From assembly GCF_023159225.1 (NCBI RefSeq), contig NC_063171.1, positions 8,543,886 to 8,607,885 of the forward strand: 64,000 bases of DNA, in the 5' to 3' direction. The translations under genes and the position numbers were made by a program. Shown here one piece after another: positions 25,794-36,889 of this stretch (position 1 is its first letter; every line of letters begins with the position of its first letter). This stretch comes from Perognathus longimembris pacificus (Eukaryota; Chordata; Mammalia; Rodentia; Heteromyidae). A model generated the notes under the pieces. That model searched no databases and was not told the DNA's origin. It was given only the letters and a program-made list of their open reading frames with translations.

Positions 25794-25807
25794 GGGTGCT
25801 CTTTTTT

Positions 25808-28800
25808 ATTGCTGAAAACTTTTGGTCAAAAATTTAAGATTTCCTTGCATGGGATTATGGCTTTGTACCTTGTGTTCATTTCACTTTTATTAACTAATGA
25901 TGAACTTACCTGATGCTTTGTAAATGGTACTTGTCTTTGGGGAGCAGTTTAGTGTAACAAAGCATGGAAGCTTCATCCAGAGCCTGAAACCTGATTTCCA
26001 AAACAATTTCTCCTTAAGTACAATGGTGGTAATTACAGCCATGCAGTAAAGAATGACTTTCAGAACATGAGGGCTTGGGCAACTACTCTTGATCAGGTCA
26101 TCATTAGTATTTGTCACTATTTGCTTTGAAAAATCTGATAGTATTATTTATTGGCATACTAGTTTCCTATGTGTTTCAAACTACCATAGTCAGTTTTTTC
26201 TACTGCAATTCTAGAGATCAGAATTCCAAAATTGGTTACAGTGAACTAAAGGCATAGTGCTGAGATGTCGGTATTACTTCTGGGAAGCTTTCAGTGAGAA
26301 GTCAAGTTTTCACTTTTTTGTTTTCTAGGAAGCCAGCCGTAGTGCTAGGCTTATGGTTTCCTTTAACTTCAATGGCAAAGACTAAATCATTATGATTTCT
26401 TCTTCCAATATTATATTTTCTCTGTCTCTCCTTTCTTCTAAGTCCTTTATGATTACAAAGCCCCCCAAAACTCCTTAAATTAATCACATCTGCAAGGCTT
26501 TCTGCCTTATAAGGAAGTATATACAGATATCTAGAGATCAGGCTATGGGGATGTTTCAGTGTATATTGGGAGGTGGCTCTGCTGTCCATAAATTTTATCT
26601 GAATTGACTATGGCATTATTAAGTTTAATAAGGTAGCAAATTAAAAAGTCTACTTGATTTGTTTTTAAATAAGCCAAAACTGAGAGTTTTATTCTGGTCA
26701 TTGAAAGCACATGAAAATTTGTTGCTAAAGCAAATCAACCATAATGATTTTCTTTGTACGTGTTTAATGAACAAATTAGAAATATTTTAGCACCTATAAT
26801 ATAATCTCAGAATACAATAACACTCAAAGTTCAAGTTTTCTTTTATATAATAATCAAGGTCTAACAGGAGGAAGAGTTGCCATTGCTTTTTCTGGGTCAG
26901 AAGAAAAGAAAAATGGTGGTCACCTACTGTCATCATATGTGATACTGTTGACTTGATTACTCTATGTCTAGCATATTGAGTTTAAATCACATGAAGTAAT
27001 TATCTGAAATTTGTGTGTACAAACTTTATTTTGTCACTGAAATTTGTATGTATAACCTTTTTAATACTGTTATATTTTAGAAACTGTTAATCATTTTTTG
27101 TTTCCGACAACTAAGTTTCTTTGCAGGAAATGTGAAGCATGATTTATTTTATGGCTATTCTTTTTAATTTTTTAAATTTTTCCTACTTTATTTGGGTTTT
27201 ATCATTGGTGATAAATTTATATGGCAGTTTTGATTATAAATATACACAAAGCTTTGCATTTTATATAATCAAGCCTTTTTATAATAAACCCATAATTACT
27301 TTAAGGACTTCTACTACAAATACATTATCGTAATACATAAGAGAAAATAATCTTTATTACTATTGACTGTCTTATTTATTTCTAATAAGCCAGTCATTCT
27401 TTTAGATAATGGTGGTATACAGATGACAAACTAACGTAAAAGTGCTAATCATACAGAGCTTACGTTGCAGAAGTAAGATCAAAAGTACATAGACTAAACA
27501 TATGTCGGATGCTTCTGAGGAATATGAAGGAATATGAAATCATAAAATAATATCAACACAGGCTCATCTGAGAAGGTGGCTTTTGATCAAGGTCCTAATG
27601 GCATAAGAGATGACTTTCAGATGTGGTAGAGCCCAAGGAAGGGATCTGAAGGGACAGAGAAGAGGGTTGGGAGCTACCCTGAGTGGAAGAGAGGGTTAAC
27701 AAGTGACTATTATATCTGTACAACTGAAATAGGCTATCATGTCAGAGTGTAACATATTCAGAACACTGCCAGCCTGAAAGTGGATCATAAATTACACATT
27801 TAGAACACCCACTAACACAATGTGGCACAACTTTCCCAAGTTTATTGAAATTAGTATAGGGACACAGAAGGGAGAGCAGAGAGATACAGGGAAAGCTCCT
27901 GGGAAAACCCAGGTGAATGATAATGATGGATGAATAAGGACCAACAGCTCTGAACATAATGGGAAATGAGCATGTTTTATTTGAATGATTTTATACCTTT
28001 TGGATAAGACATTTGAATTTCATCTTAGTGTAGATTAACTTAATAAAGATATTTTAGAATCTACAATACAATGTTTCTTTTATATTAATAGACTTTAAAA
28101 TGTATGTAAAGCAATATTAATTTTCAATAATCCATGGAAGACAGAGTGGACTCTAAGTGAACAGACTGGATAGCTGAGCCTTATCAACAAGACCTTTATG
28201 TTGAGGTGTTGCAGAGTAACTGAAACATATTAATCAGTGAGAAACCTGAAGCCAGCTAAATTTTGATGTTAGAGTCTTATTTTTGCAGTTGATTCACGTT
28301 TGCTGATTCTGTTTGTCATTTTCACTGTTGCTAGTTTTTGACCTTTGTGAAGCCACTATGAGTTCAGCATGGTAGGAGATGAATAGCTAAATTTTAATTT
28401 TATAAATACTGAATATTTCTTCAGGCTAAGCATACCCACAACTTAAACTAAAACAAAATGCTCAATGTTTATATGAATAACAATGACATTTAGGCATTCA
28501 TATTACTAAGTATAGAAAACCTAGCTGGAGGGGCTAAGGATATCTCTATGAATGAAGAAATGCAACTGAATTACAGTATATATCTCAGCTTTCCCCAAAA
28601 CATTCTCAATTTTACATATGTAAACATTTGTCAAGTCACTAAAATGTACCATTATGTGAAAGGAAAGTATATTATTTGTATATGAAGTTTTTCCTTTGTG
28701 TTTTCTCTTTATAATAAATCTTTAATGAATCTGGGAAGAAAAAGAGAAAGAACCACAGACACACTCACTTTTTTGAAAAAACATGTTGCCAGTTGGTATC

Positions 28801-29064
28801 TGCCCCATAGCTTTCCAATCCTGAGTTAAACTTTGAACTCAGTACCCATAAACCCAGACATTTAGCTTGGTTAATTTGTTGTTCTTGCATCCCTCTTACT
28901 TTCACAGTTTCAAAATTTTATATTTAACCCCTTTCATCTATTTTCCAAAATATATTAACAATGGAAACAATGCTGACTCAGCTTTGTGGCATAATCAAAG
29001 CTGTAGTTTTGTTTGTTTGTTTGTTTTGGGGGGGCTGGAGGTTGTTGTTACTGGGAAATGTTCA
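25808..29064. other. Long intergenic stretch, no gene seen
   Basis: About 3.3 kb of AT-rich unique-looking DNA. No open frame resembles a known protein. A TTTG run and G7 tract lie at 29012-29035. Confidence 0.55.
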
Positions 29065-29420
29065 AGGGTAAAGTTTTGTTTCTCTTCTGTTCACTTCCTA
29101 TGGTTTTACCTCTGCTACTATTATATCTCATCCAAATAGCCTGGATACTGTTTATATGGGTATTAGAACTGGAAAAAAGAAAGGGAATGTCAAATTGAGA
29201 GACAAAGGACAAAAGACAAACCATTCCAAAAGCAATACTTACAAAAACATTTGGTGTAAACCAACTGCACAGCTCTTGGGGGGAGATGGACAGAGGGTAG
29301 GGGGAGGTGGGGGGAAAATGAGGGAGGAGGTAACAAGTTGAACAAGAAATGTACTCACTGCCTTACATATGAATCTGTAACCCCTCTGTACCACACTTTG
29401 ACAATAAATAAAAAAAGATT
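29065..29420 (+). mobile_element. L1 3' end, 5'-truncated
   Basis: A forward L1 3' UTR with the tatggttttacctctgctac block, the G-rich tract and the terminal accacactttgacaataaat. Confidence 0.85.
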
Positions 29421-29954
29421 TTTTTTAAGGACACTATATGAGGCAATGAAATAATAAATGTGTCTCTGTGAAGTCAACAAATGTTAAATAGGAGACTAAT
29501 CTGTGAAACTAAATGGAACATTTAGGATGGTACCTGAAGAAAATGTAATGAAGAGAAAACAGCATTGCCTTTCTACCACAGAAATTACATTATAGAAGCT
29601 GCACCATCAGAATGAATTAATGGATGGCTTCAAATTTTTTTCAATACATAGCAAACAAATGTATATATTGTTATGAATAAGGTTAATATTCAAGTAATAT
29701 TTGCTCAGTTTATATAACAAAAAACAAAAGACTGACTACATAGAGAGAAGACAGCAGATGGAAAGGGAGCTTTGAAATTGGATAACAGGATTGCATAATG
29801 AAGCTGAGGACTACTGAATTGCCTGAAAATCCTCTTTGCCCAACCAGCCATTATCAATCATTGCATGCTTATATTTATTGTTAACTCCTTGTCTGTATAC
29901 GTGGCAGACACTGGTGATCACTGATAAAAGGCCTAAACAAGCTGAAGAAAAAAA

Positions 29955-30875
29955 AAAGACACTATATAAAAAAAAATGGTTCAGCCACTCTGGAAAGCAG
30001 TATGGAAATTACACACAAGGCTAAACATATAGCTCCCCTATGACCCAGCAGCCCCACTTTTGGGCATCTACCCAAAAGACCACAAACAAGAACATAAGAA
30101 AGCCACCAGCACAACAATGTTCATCGCAGCACAATTTGTCATAGCTAAAATATGGAACCAACCCAGATGCCCCTCAGTAGACGAATGGATCAGGAAAATG
30201 TGGTACATATACACAATGGAATTTTATGCCTCTATCAGAAAGAATGATATTGCCCCCATTCATAAGGAAATGGAAGAACTTGGAAAAAATTATACTAAGT
30301 GAAGTGAGCCAGACCCAAAGAAACATGGACTCTATGGTTTCCCTCATAGGGAATAATTAGCACAGGTTTAGGCTAGTCACAGCAGAGGATCACAAGAGCC
30401 TAATAGCTATGCCCTTATGAATGCATAAGTTGATGCTAAGTGAAATGAACTCCATGTCATGGAAACAACTGTTTGTTGTAATTACTTTCAACATGCCATG
30501 TGAAACCGTAGCTTCTATTGTTGAGGATCCTCTTGTATACCCTTCCTGTGGTTGTGCCTGCACTATCAGTGTACCTTATCTGAGTACACTGAATACTGTA
30601 TATACTGGTATTAGAACTAGGGAAGGGAAAGGGAATATCAAAATCGAGAGACAAAGGATAAAAAGACAAATGACCCCAAAAGCAATACTTGCAAAATCAT
30701 TTGGTGTAAACCAACTGAACAACTCATGGGGGGAGAGGAAACGGGGAGAGAGGAGGGAGGAATGAGGGAGGAGGTAACAAACAGTACAAGAAATGTACCC
30801 AAGGCCTAATGTATGAAACTGTAACCTCTCTGTACATCACTTTGACAATAAATAAGAAAAAAAAAAAAGAAAAAA
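29955..30875 (+). mobile_element. L1, 5'-truncated (ORF2 C-terminus and 3' UTR)
   Basis: Starts in the ORF2 C-terminal region and includes the frame at 30060-30302 with [11 protein letters not shown] and a WIRKMWYIYTMEFYASI-type segment. It continues through the whole 3' UTR to an A-rich tail. It is truncated, so not autonomous. It ends about 540 bp before the third receptor. Confidence 0.9.
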
Positions 30876-31261
30876 ATGGCAAATAGAAGTTATGGACAAA
30901 TAAATATTGGAAAACAATATCTTGTTAGTAATACTAAAAAAAGCTCAACCTTTAGATAGAGCATGGGAAATATTTTGTTTACAAAGCCCTACAAAAGTCT
31001 TAACACTTTATTTACTAGTATACCCATTTCACTCACCTGTAACTCCTTCAGATGATCAGTGATTAAATCAACATTCCTACTACTAATATTTTCTTAGCCA
31101 TTTTATGGGCATGAGAAACAGAAACAAACAAAGCTCTACTCAGGTACAGAATGAATCAATTTAGTTATTCAATTTCCATGACCCTAGACACACAGGATAA
31201 GGATCATTCTGCATCAGAGAGAAGTCATGCTTACTTATTCATGATGGTCATGATTCTGATG

Positions 31262-31281
31262 GTTTGTTTGTTTTTCTCTAG
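31262..31281 (+). promoter_or_regulatory. Likely 5' UTR splice acceptor of receptor 3
   Basis: A strong polypyrimidine tract ending in ctctag (AG at 31280-31281), 135 nt upstream of the receptor ATG. It fits the usual olfactory receptor layout, with a non-coding exon spliced to the coding exon. Confidence 0.6.
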
Positions 31282-31416
31282 GATCCTCCCCTGGGAAATT
31301 TCATCCCCACCAGTAGTCACTGAAGTGGTGTCTCCATGCAAGTTTAACCCATATTGGATGTGTTTCATTTTCTTCCTGGCTTTTGTGTCCCTCTTCTTGA
31401 GGAGCTACCATAAGCA

Positions 31417-32376
31417 ATGTGGCTGAGAAATCAAACGTCATCCTCTGACTTTATTCTGCTGGGACTTCTAGTGAGGAAGGAGGCTATGGGGATTGTTTTC
31501 ACAGTTATCTTCGCTATTTTTGTGGTGGCTGTAATGGCAAATTTGATCATGATATTCCTGATTCAGGTAGATTCCCGACTCCACACTCCCATGTACTTTC
31601 TGCTTAGCCAGCTGTCCATCATGGACACCCTTTTCATTTGTACCACTGTCCCAAAACTCCTGGTGGACATGGTTTCTAAAGAGAAGACCATTTCCTTTGT
31701 GGGCTGCGGTATTCAGATTTTCCTCTATTTGACTATGATTGGCTCAGAGTTCTTCCTCTTGGGCCTCATGGCTTATGACCGCTATGTGGCTGTGTGCAAC
31801 CCTCTCAGGTATCCAGTTCTGATGAACCGGAAAGTGTGTCTTTTGCTGGCTGCTGGTGCCTGGTTTGGCGGGTCACTTGATGGATTCCTGCTCACTCCAA
31901 TCACTATGAACGTCCCCTACTGTGGCTCCCGCAAAATCAATCATTTCTTCTGTGAGATCCCTGCCGTTCTCAGGTTAGCCTGCTCTGACACATCCTTGTA
32001 CGAAGCATTGATGTATGTTTGCTGTGTGCTCATGTTGCTCATCCCAGTCTCTATCATCTCCACTTCCTACTCTCTCATCTTGTTAGCTGTCCACCGAATG
32101 CACTCTGCTGAGGGCCGAAAGAAAGCTTTAACCACTTGTTCATCCCACCTAACTGTAGTCAGTATTTTCTATGGAGCTGCATTCTACACCTATGTGTTGC
32201 CCCAGTCATTCCACACCCCTGAGAAGGACAAGGTGGTGTCTGCCTTCTACACCATTGTTACACCCATGCTTAACCCTCTCATCTACAGTCTCAGAAACAA
32301 GGATGTCATCGGGGCATTTAAAAAGATATTTACACGTTGTTTATCTACTCAGAAAGTAGCCACAAGTAATGCTTAG
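31417..32376 (+). CDS. Olfactory receptor, family 2 subfamily T-like (copy 3)
   Basis: An intact 319-residue odorant receptor, expected in olfactory cilia with G-olf coupling. Landmarks are the N5 glycosylation site (NQT), [12 protein letters not shown] at 56-67, [10 protein letters not shown] at 118-127, C97, C169, C179 and C189, SY at 217-218, KALTTCSSH at 236-244 (a variant of the usual KAFSTC) and PMLNPLIY at 283-290. The frame is closed shortly upstream of the chosen Met, so this is the only reasonable start although its Kozak context is weak. The C-tail ([12 protein letters not shown]) resembles that of the gene at 7737 ([10 protein letters not shown]), while TM3 to TM4 resembles the gene at 19077. 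All three are thus close paralogues. Subfamily OR2T is assigned from recalled motifs, and the exact orthologue is not determined. Confidence 0.96.
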   Translation: MWLRNQTSSSDFILLGLLVRKEAMGIVFTVIFAIFVVAVMANLIMIFLIQVDSRLHTPMYFLLSQLSIMDTLFICTTVPKLLVDMVSKEKTISFVGCGIQIFLYLTMIGSEFFLLGLMAYDRYVAVCNPLRYPVLMNRKVCLLLAAGAWFGGSLDGFLLTPITMNVPYCGSRKINHFFCEIPAVLRLACSDTSLYEALMYVCCVLMLLIPVSIISTSYSLILLAVHRMHSAEGRKKALTTCSSHLTVVSIFYGAAFYTYVLPQSFHTPEKDKVVSAFYTIVTPMLNPLIYSLRNKDVIGAFKKIFTRCLSTQKVATSNA

Positions 32377-34395
32377 AAACTTCATCGCATGAGGATTGGA
32401 CTTCCTAAAGACTTCATCTACATTTCTCTGTCACCAGAGATAACTTGGTTATCTGACAACCTGTGTTTATTATTAACAGTTTGGTTGGCTCATTCTGTCT
32501 GAATTCTGGCTGTTTGGGGCAAGGACATGGTTTAGTAATTATGAGGAAACCTTTGGCAAAAGAACAAAATCTGTTTGTTGCATAATACATTAAAACGAGA
32601 TTCTTATATCTAGAAAATGAATCAATTGTGAAAGCACTGATGTGCAAGTATTCCAAAACTATGCACAGTAAATATTCTACAGTATTTACTATTGAAAGAC
32701 AATGGTTTGTCATTTTCCATGAGACTGTAATAAAAGCCCCCATGTCCAGCAACCTCAACTGTCTCAACTCTTTGTCATTTGGCAACAACACTCAGAGGAA
32801 TTTGACCTCAGTTCTGAGTTAGATGATAATTTTTCAAAGAAATGTCACATGGTGGCATGTGGATAGCACATAGAGATGCAAGAAGAAGCTCAATGAGTTT
32901 CAAATAGAATAAAGTTAGTTGGAAGAGAGACCAATAGAAATTAGTGCATGTGTTTTGTATATTTTGGGAATAAATGAAGCAAAAAAGTTACTAATTGGTT
33001 TTTACATAACTGAACTTACAATGAAATTTTATCCGATGCTGCTTCAAAAACTACAGTGGTAAATAAGAGGAATTAGAAATTTAATTGAATGAAGAGAACT
33101 TAAATTAATTAAATTGAATTAAAATGAAGAATTAAATTTAATAGGTCTCTAAAATTCATTTTAGATATTTAAGCTATTTATGAATTTAATTGGAGTTCAG
33201 GTTAAAGTTTGAAATCTCAGGTATGCCTTTCGTAGTCTTCAGAGTATAATGGATATTTGAAAACACAGGGTTACTAAAACTTATTTATGGGAGAAGTTTA
33301 AGTCTGGGACCTGAGGCCATGAGTCAGATGAGAAGTAAATAAAACAATGATAAGGTTTGCTGAATTAAGAATTTGTGCCATTTAAGTGAAGAAGTCATTT
33401 AAAAATAGGCAGGGTCAGCTGCAGCAAGTCCAGCTAATGGGTGGATGAGAATGAGAAGTGAGTCTTGATCATGCATGGTGTGTGGCACCTTGGATGTCAT
33501 CATGATATTTATTTGAGTGATTTCAAAGAATATATGCTTAGAGAGGTAATATGAAGGCCGAGGAAGTGGGCAAAGTGAGTACTGTAGAAAGTTTCAGATT
33601 GTTTAGCTCTCTTATCTTCCTGTAAAAATGACTCATTGAGCATAGCTAGAACAATTGATACCAATGTGTTCATCATTAATATTTTAGAGATATTTATCTA
33701 TTTAAGGATGTTACTTGGTACAAAGATAGAAGTATGATTTGTAAAAAATGGGTGAGTGTCCTGTGAAGGCTCCAGAGTGCACAAAGAGAGAGGTTGGTAT
33801 GTCCATGAATTTGGGAGATGAAGTGCATAAAAAGAGGGATTGATATTCCCATGTATGGCTGGCCGAGCAATTGGGAATCTAGAACATGCAGATGAGGAAC
33901 AGTAAAAATGATAAGAGGGTCACTACTTTCTCAGTGTAGCAAATTTTATCCTCTTCTCAAAGAGAATAAAATTGTATTGCAGAGTGGCAAGTAAATGAAA
34001 TAGGAAAACATATTAGGATGCTATGGAAGCCTTAGGAGTCCACTGGGAATTGAATTTAAGATTTCAACATGAGCATATTTTTCAGGTTAAAAACTGAATA
34101 TGCTCAAATAAGCATTCAATATTCCCATCTTAACAAAGTATGGATTATATCACCAGTAATCATTATTATGACCAAATTAGCATTGCCTATGTGAGCATGT
34201 CAGTCATGTATGTTTTTCCCATATATAATTTGCAATTATAATAAATTATTATTATAAAATTTCCAAAATAATAATTTGCACCATGAAATTGAAGTTCAAT
34301 AACTACTTTACTGGATTCGAATTTTTAGACTAAATTAGATAAACAAACATTCTTGGCAGAATGGATCTTGTATAATGAATCATGATTTGGAATCA
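32377..34395. other. Intergenic, downstream of receptor 3
   Basis: Unique-looking DNA. AATAAA at 32729-32734 is a plausible polyadenylation signal for the receptor (about 350 nt after the stop). The open frames at 32414-32822 lie on both strands of the same stretch and show no known domain. Confidence 0.5.
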
Positions 34396-34760
34396 TAAGG
34401 TGACATCTTTTCTTAATTAATTTATTTATTTATTGACTAAGTGATGTACAGAGAGCTTACAGTTCCATAAGTGAAGCAGTAAGTATCTTTCTTTTTTTTC
34501 CTGCATGTATGGTGCTGAGGAATTGAACCCAGTACTTCATGCACGCTAGACAAGCACTCTATCACAAGGCCACATTCCCAGCCCCCATTAAGTATATTTC
34601 TTATCAAACTTGTTACCACCTCCCTCATTTTCCTCCTACCTTTCCCCTCCCTCCCCAGATCCCCAGTTGTGCAGTTGGTTTAAAGCATATTGTCTTGTGA
34701 GTATTGCTGTTGCATTGGATCACCTTTTACCCCTTGTCTCTCCATGATAAAATATATTAT
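34396..34760 (-). mobile_element. L1 3' end carrying an inserted SINE
   Basis: A reversed L1 terminus (gtgatgtacagagagcttac, then the pyrimidine block and the agttgtgcagttggtttaaa region). It is interrupted by an ID-like monomer at 34494-34588. Confidence 0.8.
34494..34588 (-). mobile_element. Monomeric ID-like (IDL) SINE
   Basis: Only the ID-like unit is present (reverse: ggtgctgaggaattgaaccc to ccacattcccagcccc), with a T-tail and no Geo half. Near-perfect target duplication TAAGTATCTTTCTT at 34480-34493 and 34589-34602 shows it inserted into the L1 3' end. Confidence 0.85.
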
Positions 34761-34814
34761 TTAAAGGGAAAGATTAAATGTAATTTTTACATCTGGGAAT
34801 AGACGTCATTAGTA

Positions 34815-35030
34815 GGGCTGGGAATATGGCCTAGTGGCAAGAGTGCTTGCCTCATATACATGAAGCCCTGGGTTCAATTCCCCAGCACCACATATATGGA
34901 AAATGGCCAGAAGTGGCCCTGTGGCTCAAGTGGCAGAGTACTAGCCTTGAGCACAGAGAGGCCAGGGACAGTGCTCAGGCCCTGAGTCCAAGCCCAGGAC
35001 AGGCCAAACAAACAAACAAACAAACAAATA
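34815..35030 (+). mobile_element. IDL-Geo SINE with (CAAA)n tail
   Basis: A complete forward dimer. The target duplication GACGTCATTAGTA (34802-34814) against gaagtcattagta (35031-35043) differs at one base. Confidence 0.93.
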
Positions 35031-35043
35031 GAAGTCATTAGTA

Positions 35044-36478
35044 ATATACTACAAATGCTTAAATTTAAGTTGTATGTATAAGACCATGAACTCAATCCCA
35101 AACCACTAAATACATATACACATGCATAAATACATACATTAGTGTTATTTTATGATGTGCCTGTCTTTCCACCATTAAAAGATAGTATAGAATTCTATGA
35201 ACAAAGCCTGACTTTCTTAGTTGAAATTAGGCTTAATGATAAATGTCCAGAATGCTGGATCCACCCACAGTGCTGCAAAAGAGCAGCTGCCAAGGGCAAG
35301 TGAGTTAGACTGTGTCACATGCTGTATGGCTCCATTTCCTTTGAGAATATACTCAGGCCAGTGAATTCAAAGACCTGAAACTGAGTTTAGCTGATAGAAG
35401 GCCATGGTGGAAGTCAGAGTCTGGTTACTTTCAGTGACCAGAAACATAGGAGTTTCCGATTGTTAGTAGTTTTCTCCCTTGACGTAGTTAATATACAGAT
35501 TTATATATTAATTTATATGCATCAATAATTGTAGGCTTCCCAGTATGTGTTCATATTTTATATTTAAAGATTAAGTAGTTATTAAAATGTATATTTGGTA
35601 ACTTAGTAAAAAGTCTTGCAACATTGAAGCATGCAAATGTGTGTGTGTGTGTGTGTGCACACTCGCGTGTGCTAAGGAAAAACAATGAATGTCATGCCAG
35701 TGAAGTTGAGTGAAGTGTAGATGTTGTAGCCAATTAGAGTAATTAACATTAGTTCCATAAGATCTCTTCCTGCCTTCCCTTAATTAAAATTGCCTAGTAT
35801 TGACATGTAGCAGTTTATGTCCAGTTTATGTCAGTTTATGTCCGGTGCCCACTGGTAAAATACATTATATGAGCCATCCTTATTTACTGTTTTTTCAAAT
35901 TTTGGTTTGCTGAGATATGAAAGACGATAACTATGGTTTTTTTTAACTGAAAAGAGCAATTCTTGTTCTAAAAATAGTGAAGAAGGAACAAAAATGGACC
36001 TGTGTTTGAATATTTAGTGATATGTGTACCACTTCAGGAAAATCCTATCAATGAACATTGTCAGTAAATCACAGAAAATACTATTTTTCTCAGCATTCCT
36101 GCTTCGACATCACTGGCCTGTGCTCAAAGTAGGCCACAGAATTTCTTCTCAGATTGACTTTCACCTTTCACCTTTGACTTTCTCATCTGAATCCTGCACC
36201 CTCTTTATCACTTTCTCTCCCTGTTGCAGTGGAACATGACATTCACCAAGTTTATATACAAGATCATGGAGGAATATTTTTCAGCCCATTAATGTCTTAA
36301 AATAATTTTATTGTCCTTTCACTTGATAATAATTTGGCTAAGTATTTACTTGTAGAATGGAAATGATTTTCTTTACCATACTATTATTTCCTCACATTTC
36401 TTATTTCAGCTGGGAATTCTAATGTTACTCTAATTCTAAATGTACTCCGCGTCAATTATTGTCATTTTCTGCAATGTT
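35044..36478. other. Intergenic, no gene seen
   Basis: AT-rich DNA with a short GT run at 35638-35658 and three short tandem copies of an agtttatgtc unit at about 35810-35842. No gene seen. Confidence 0.55.
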
Positions 36479-36641
36479 CTTCCTTCCTTTCTTTCCTTCT
36501 TTTTCCTTTCTTCCCTTCCTTCCTTCCTTTTTTCTCCTTCCTTCCTTCTTCCTTTCCTTCCCTCCCTCCCTTCCTTCCTTCCTTCCTTCTTTTCTTCCTT
36601 CTTTATTTCTTTTATTTCTCTTCCTTTCTTCTTTCTTTTTT
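36479..36641. repeat. (TTCC)n pyrimidine tract
   Basis: An imperfect TTCC/CTTT pyrimidine tract of about 160 bp. The Phe/Ser/Pro-rich frames across it are artefacts. Confidence 0.95.
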
Positions 36642-36673
36642 GGAAACTCTACTAAGATTTCATGCTATGTCTT

Positions 36674-36875
36674 GAATTTTTTTCCCCCAGTCCTGGGGCT
36701 TGAACTCAGAGCCTGAGCACTGTTCTTGGCTTCTTTTTGCTCAAGGCTAGCTCTCTGCCACTTGAGCCACAGCACCACTTCTGGCCATTTTCTATATATG
36801 TGGTGCTGGGGAATAGAACCCAGGGCTTCACGTATACGAGGCAAACACTCTTGCCACTAGGCCATATCCCCAGTT
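36674..36875 (-). mobile_element. IDL-Geo SINE, same target site as adjacent L1
   Basis: A complete reverse dimer. It is bounded by TCATGCTATGTCTT at 36660-36673 and TCGTGCTATGTCTT at 36876-36889. The same word recurs at the far end of the neighbouring L1 (39959-39972). Confidence 0.92.
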
Positions 36876-36889
36876 TCGTGCTATGTCTT

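Noticed and set aside
36440..36716. Phe/Ser/Pro-rich frames
   Set aside because: They translate the TTCC tract. The same applies to 48426-48632 and the Ile-Tyr frame at 51276-51557.
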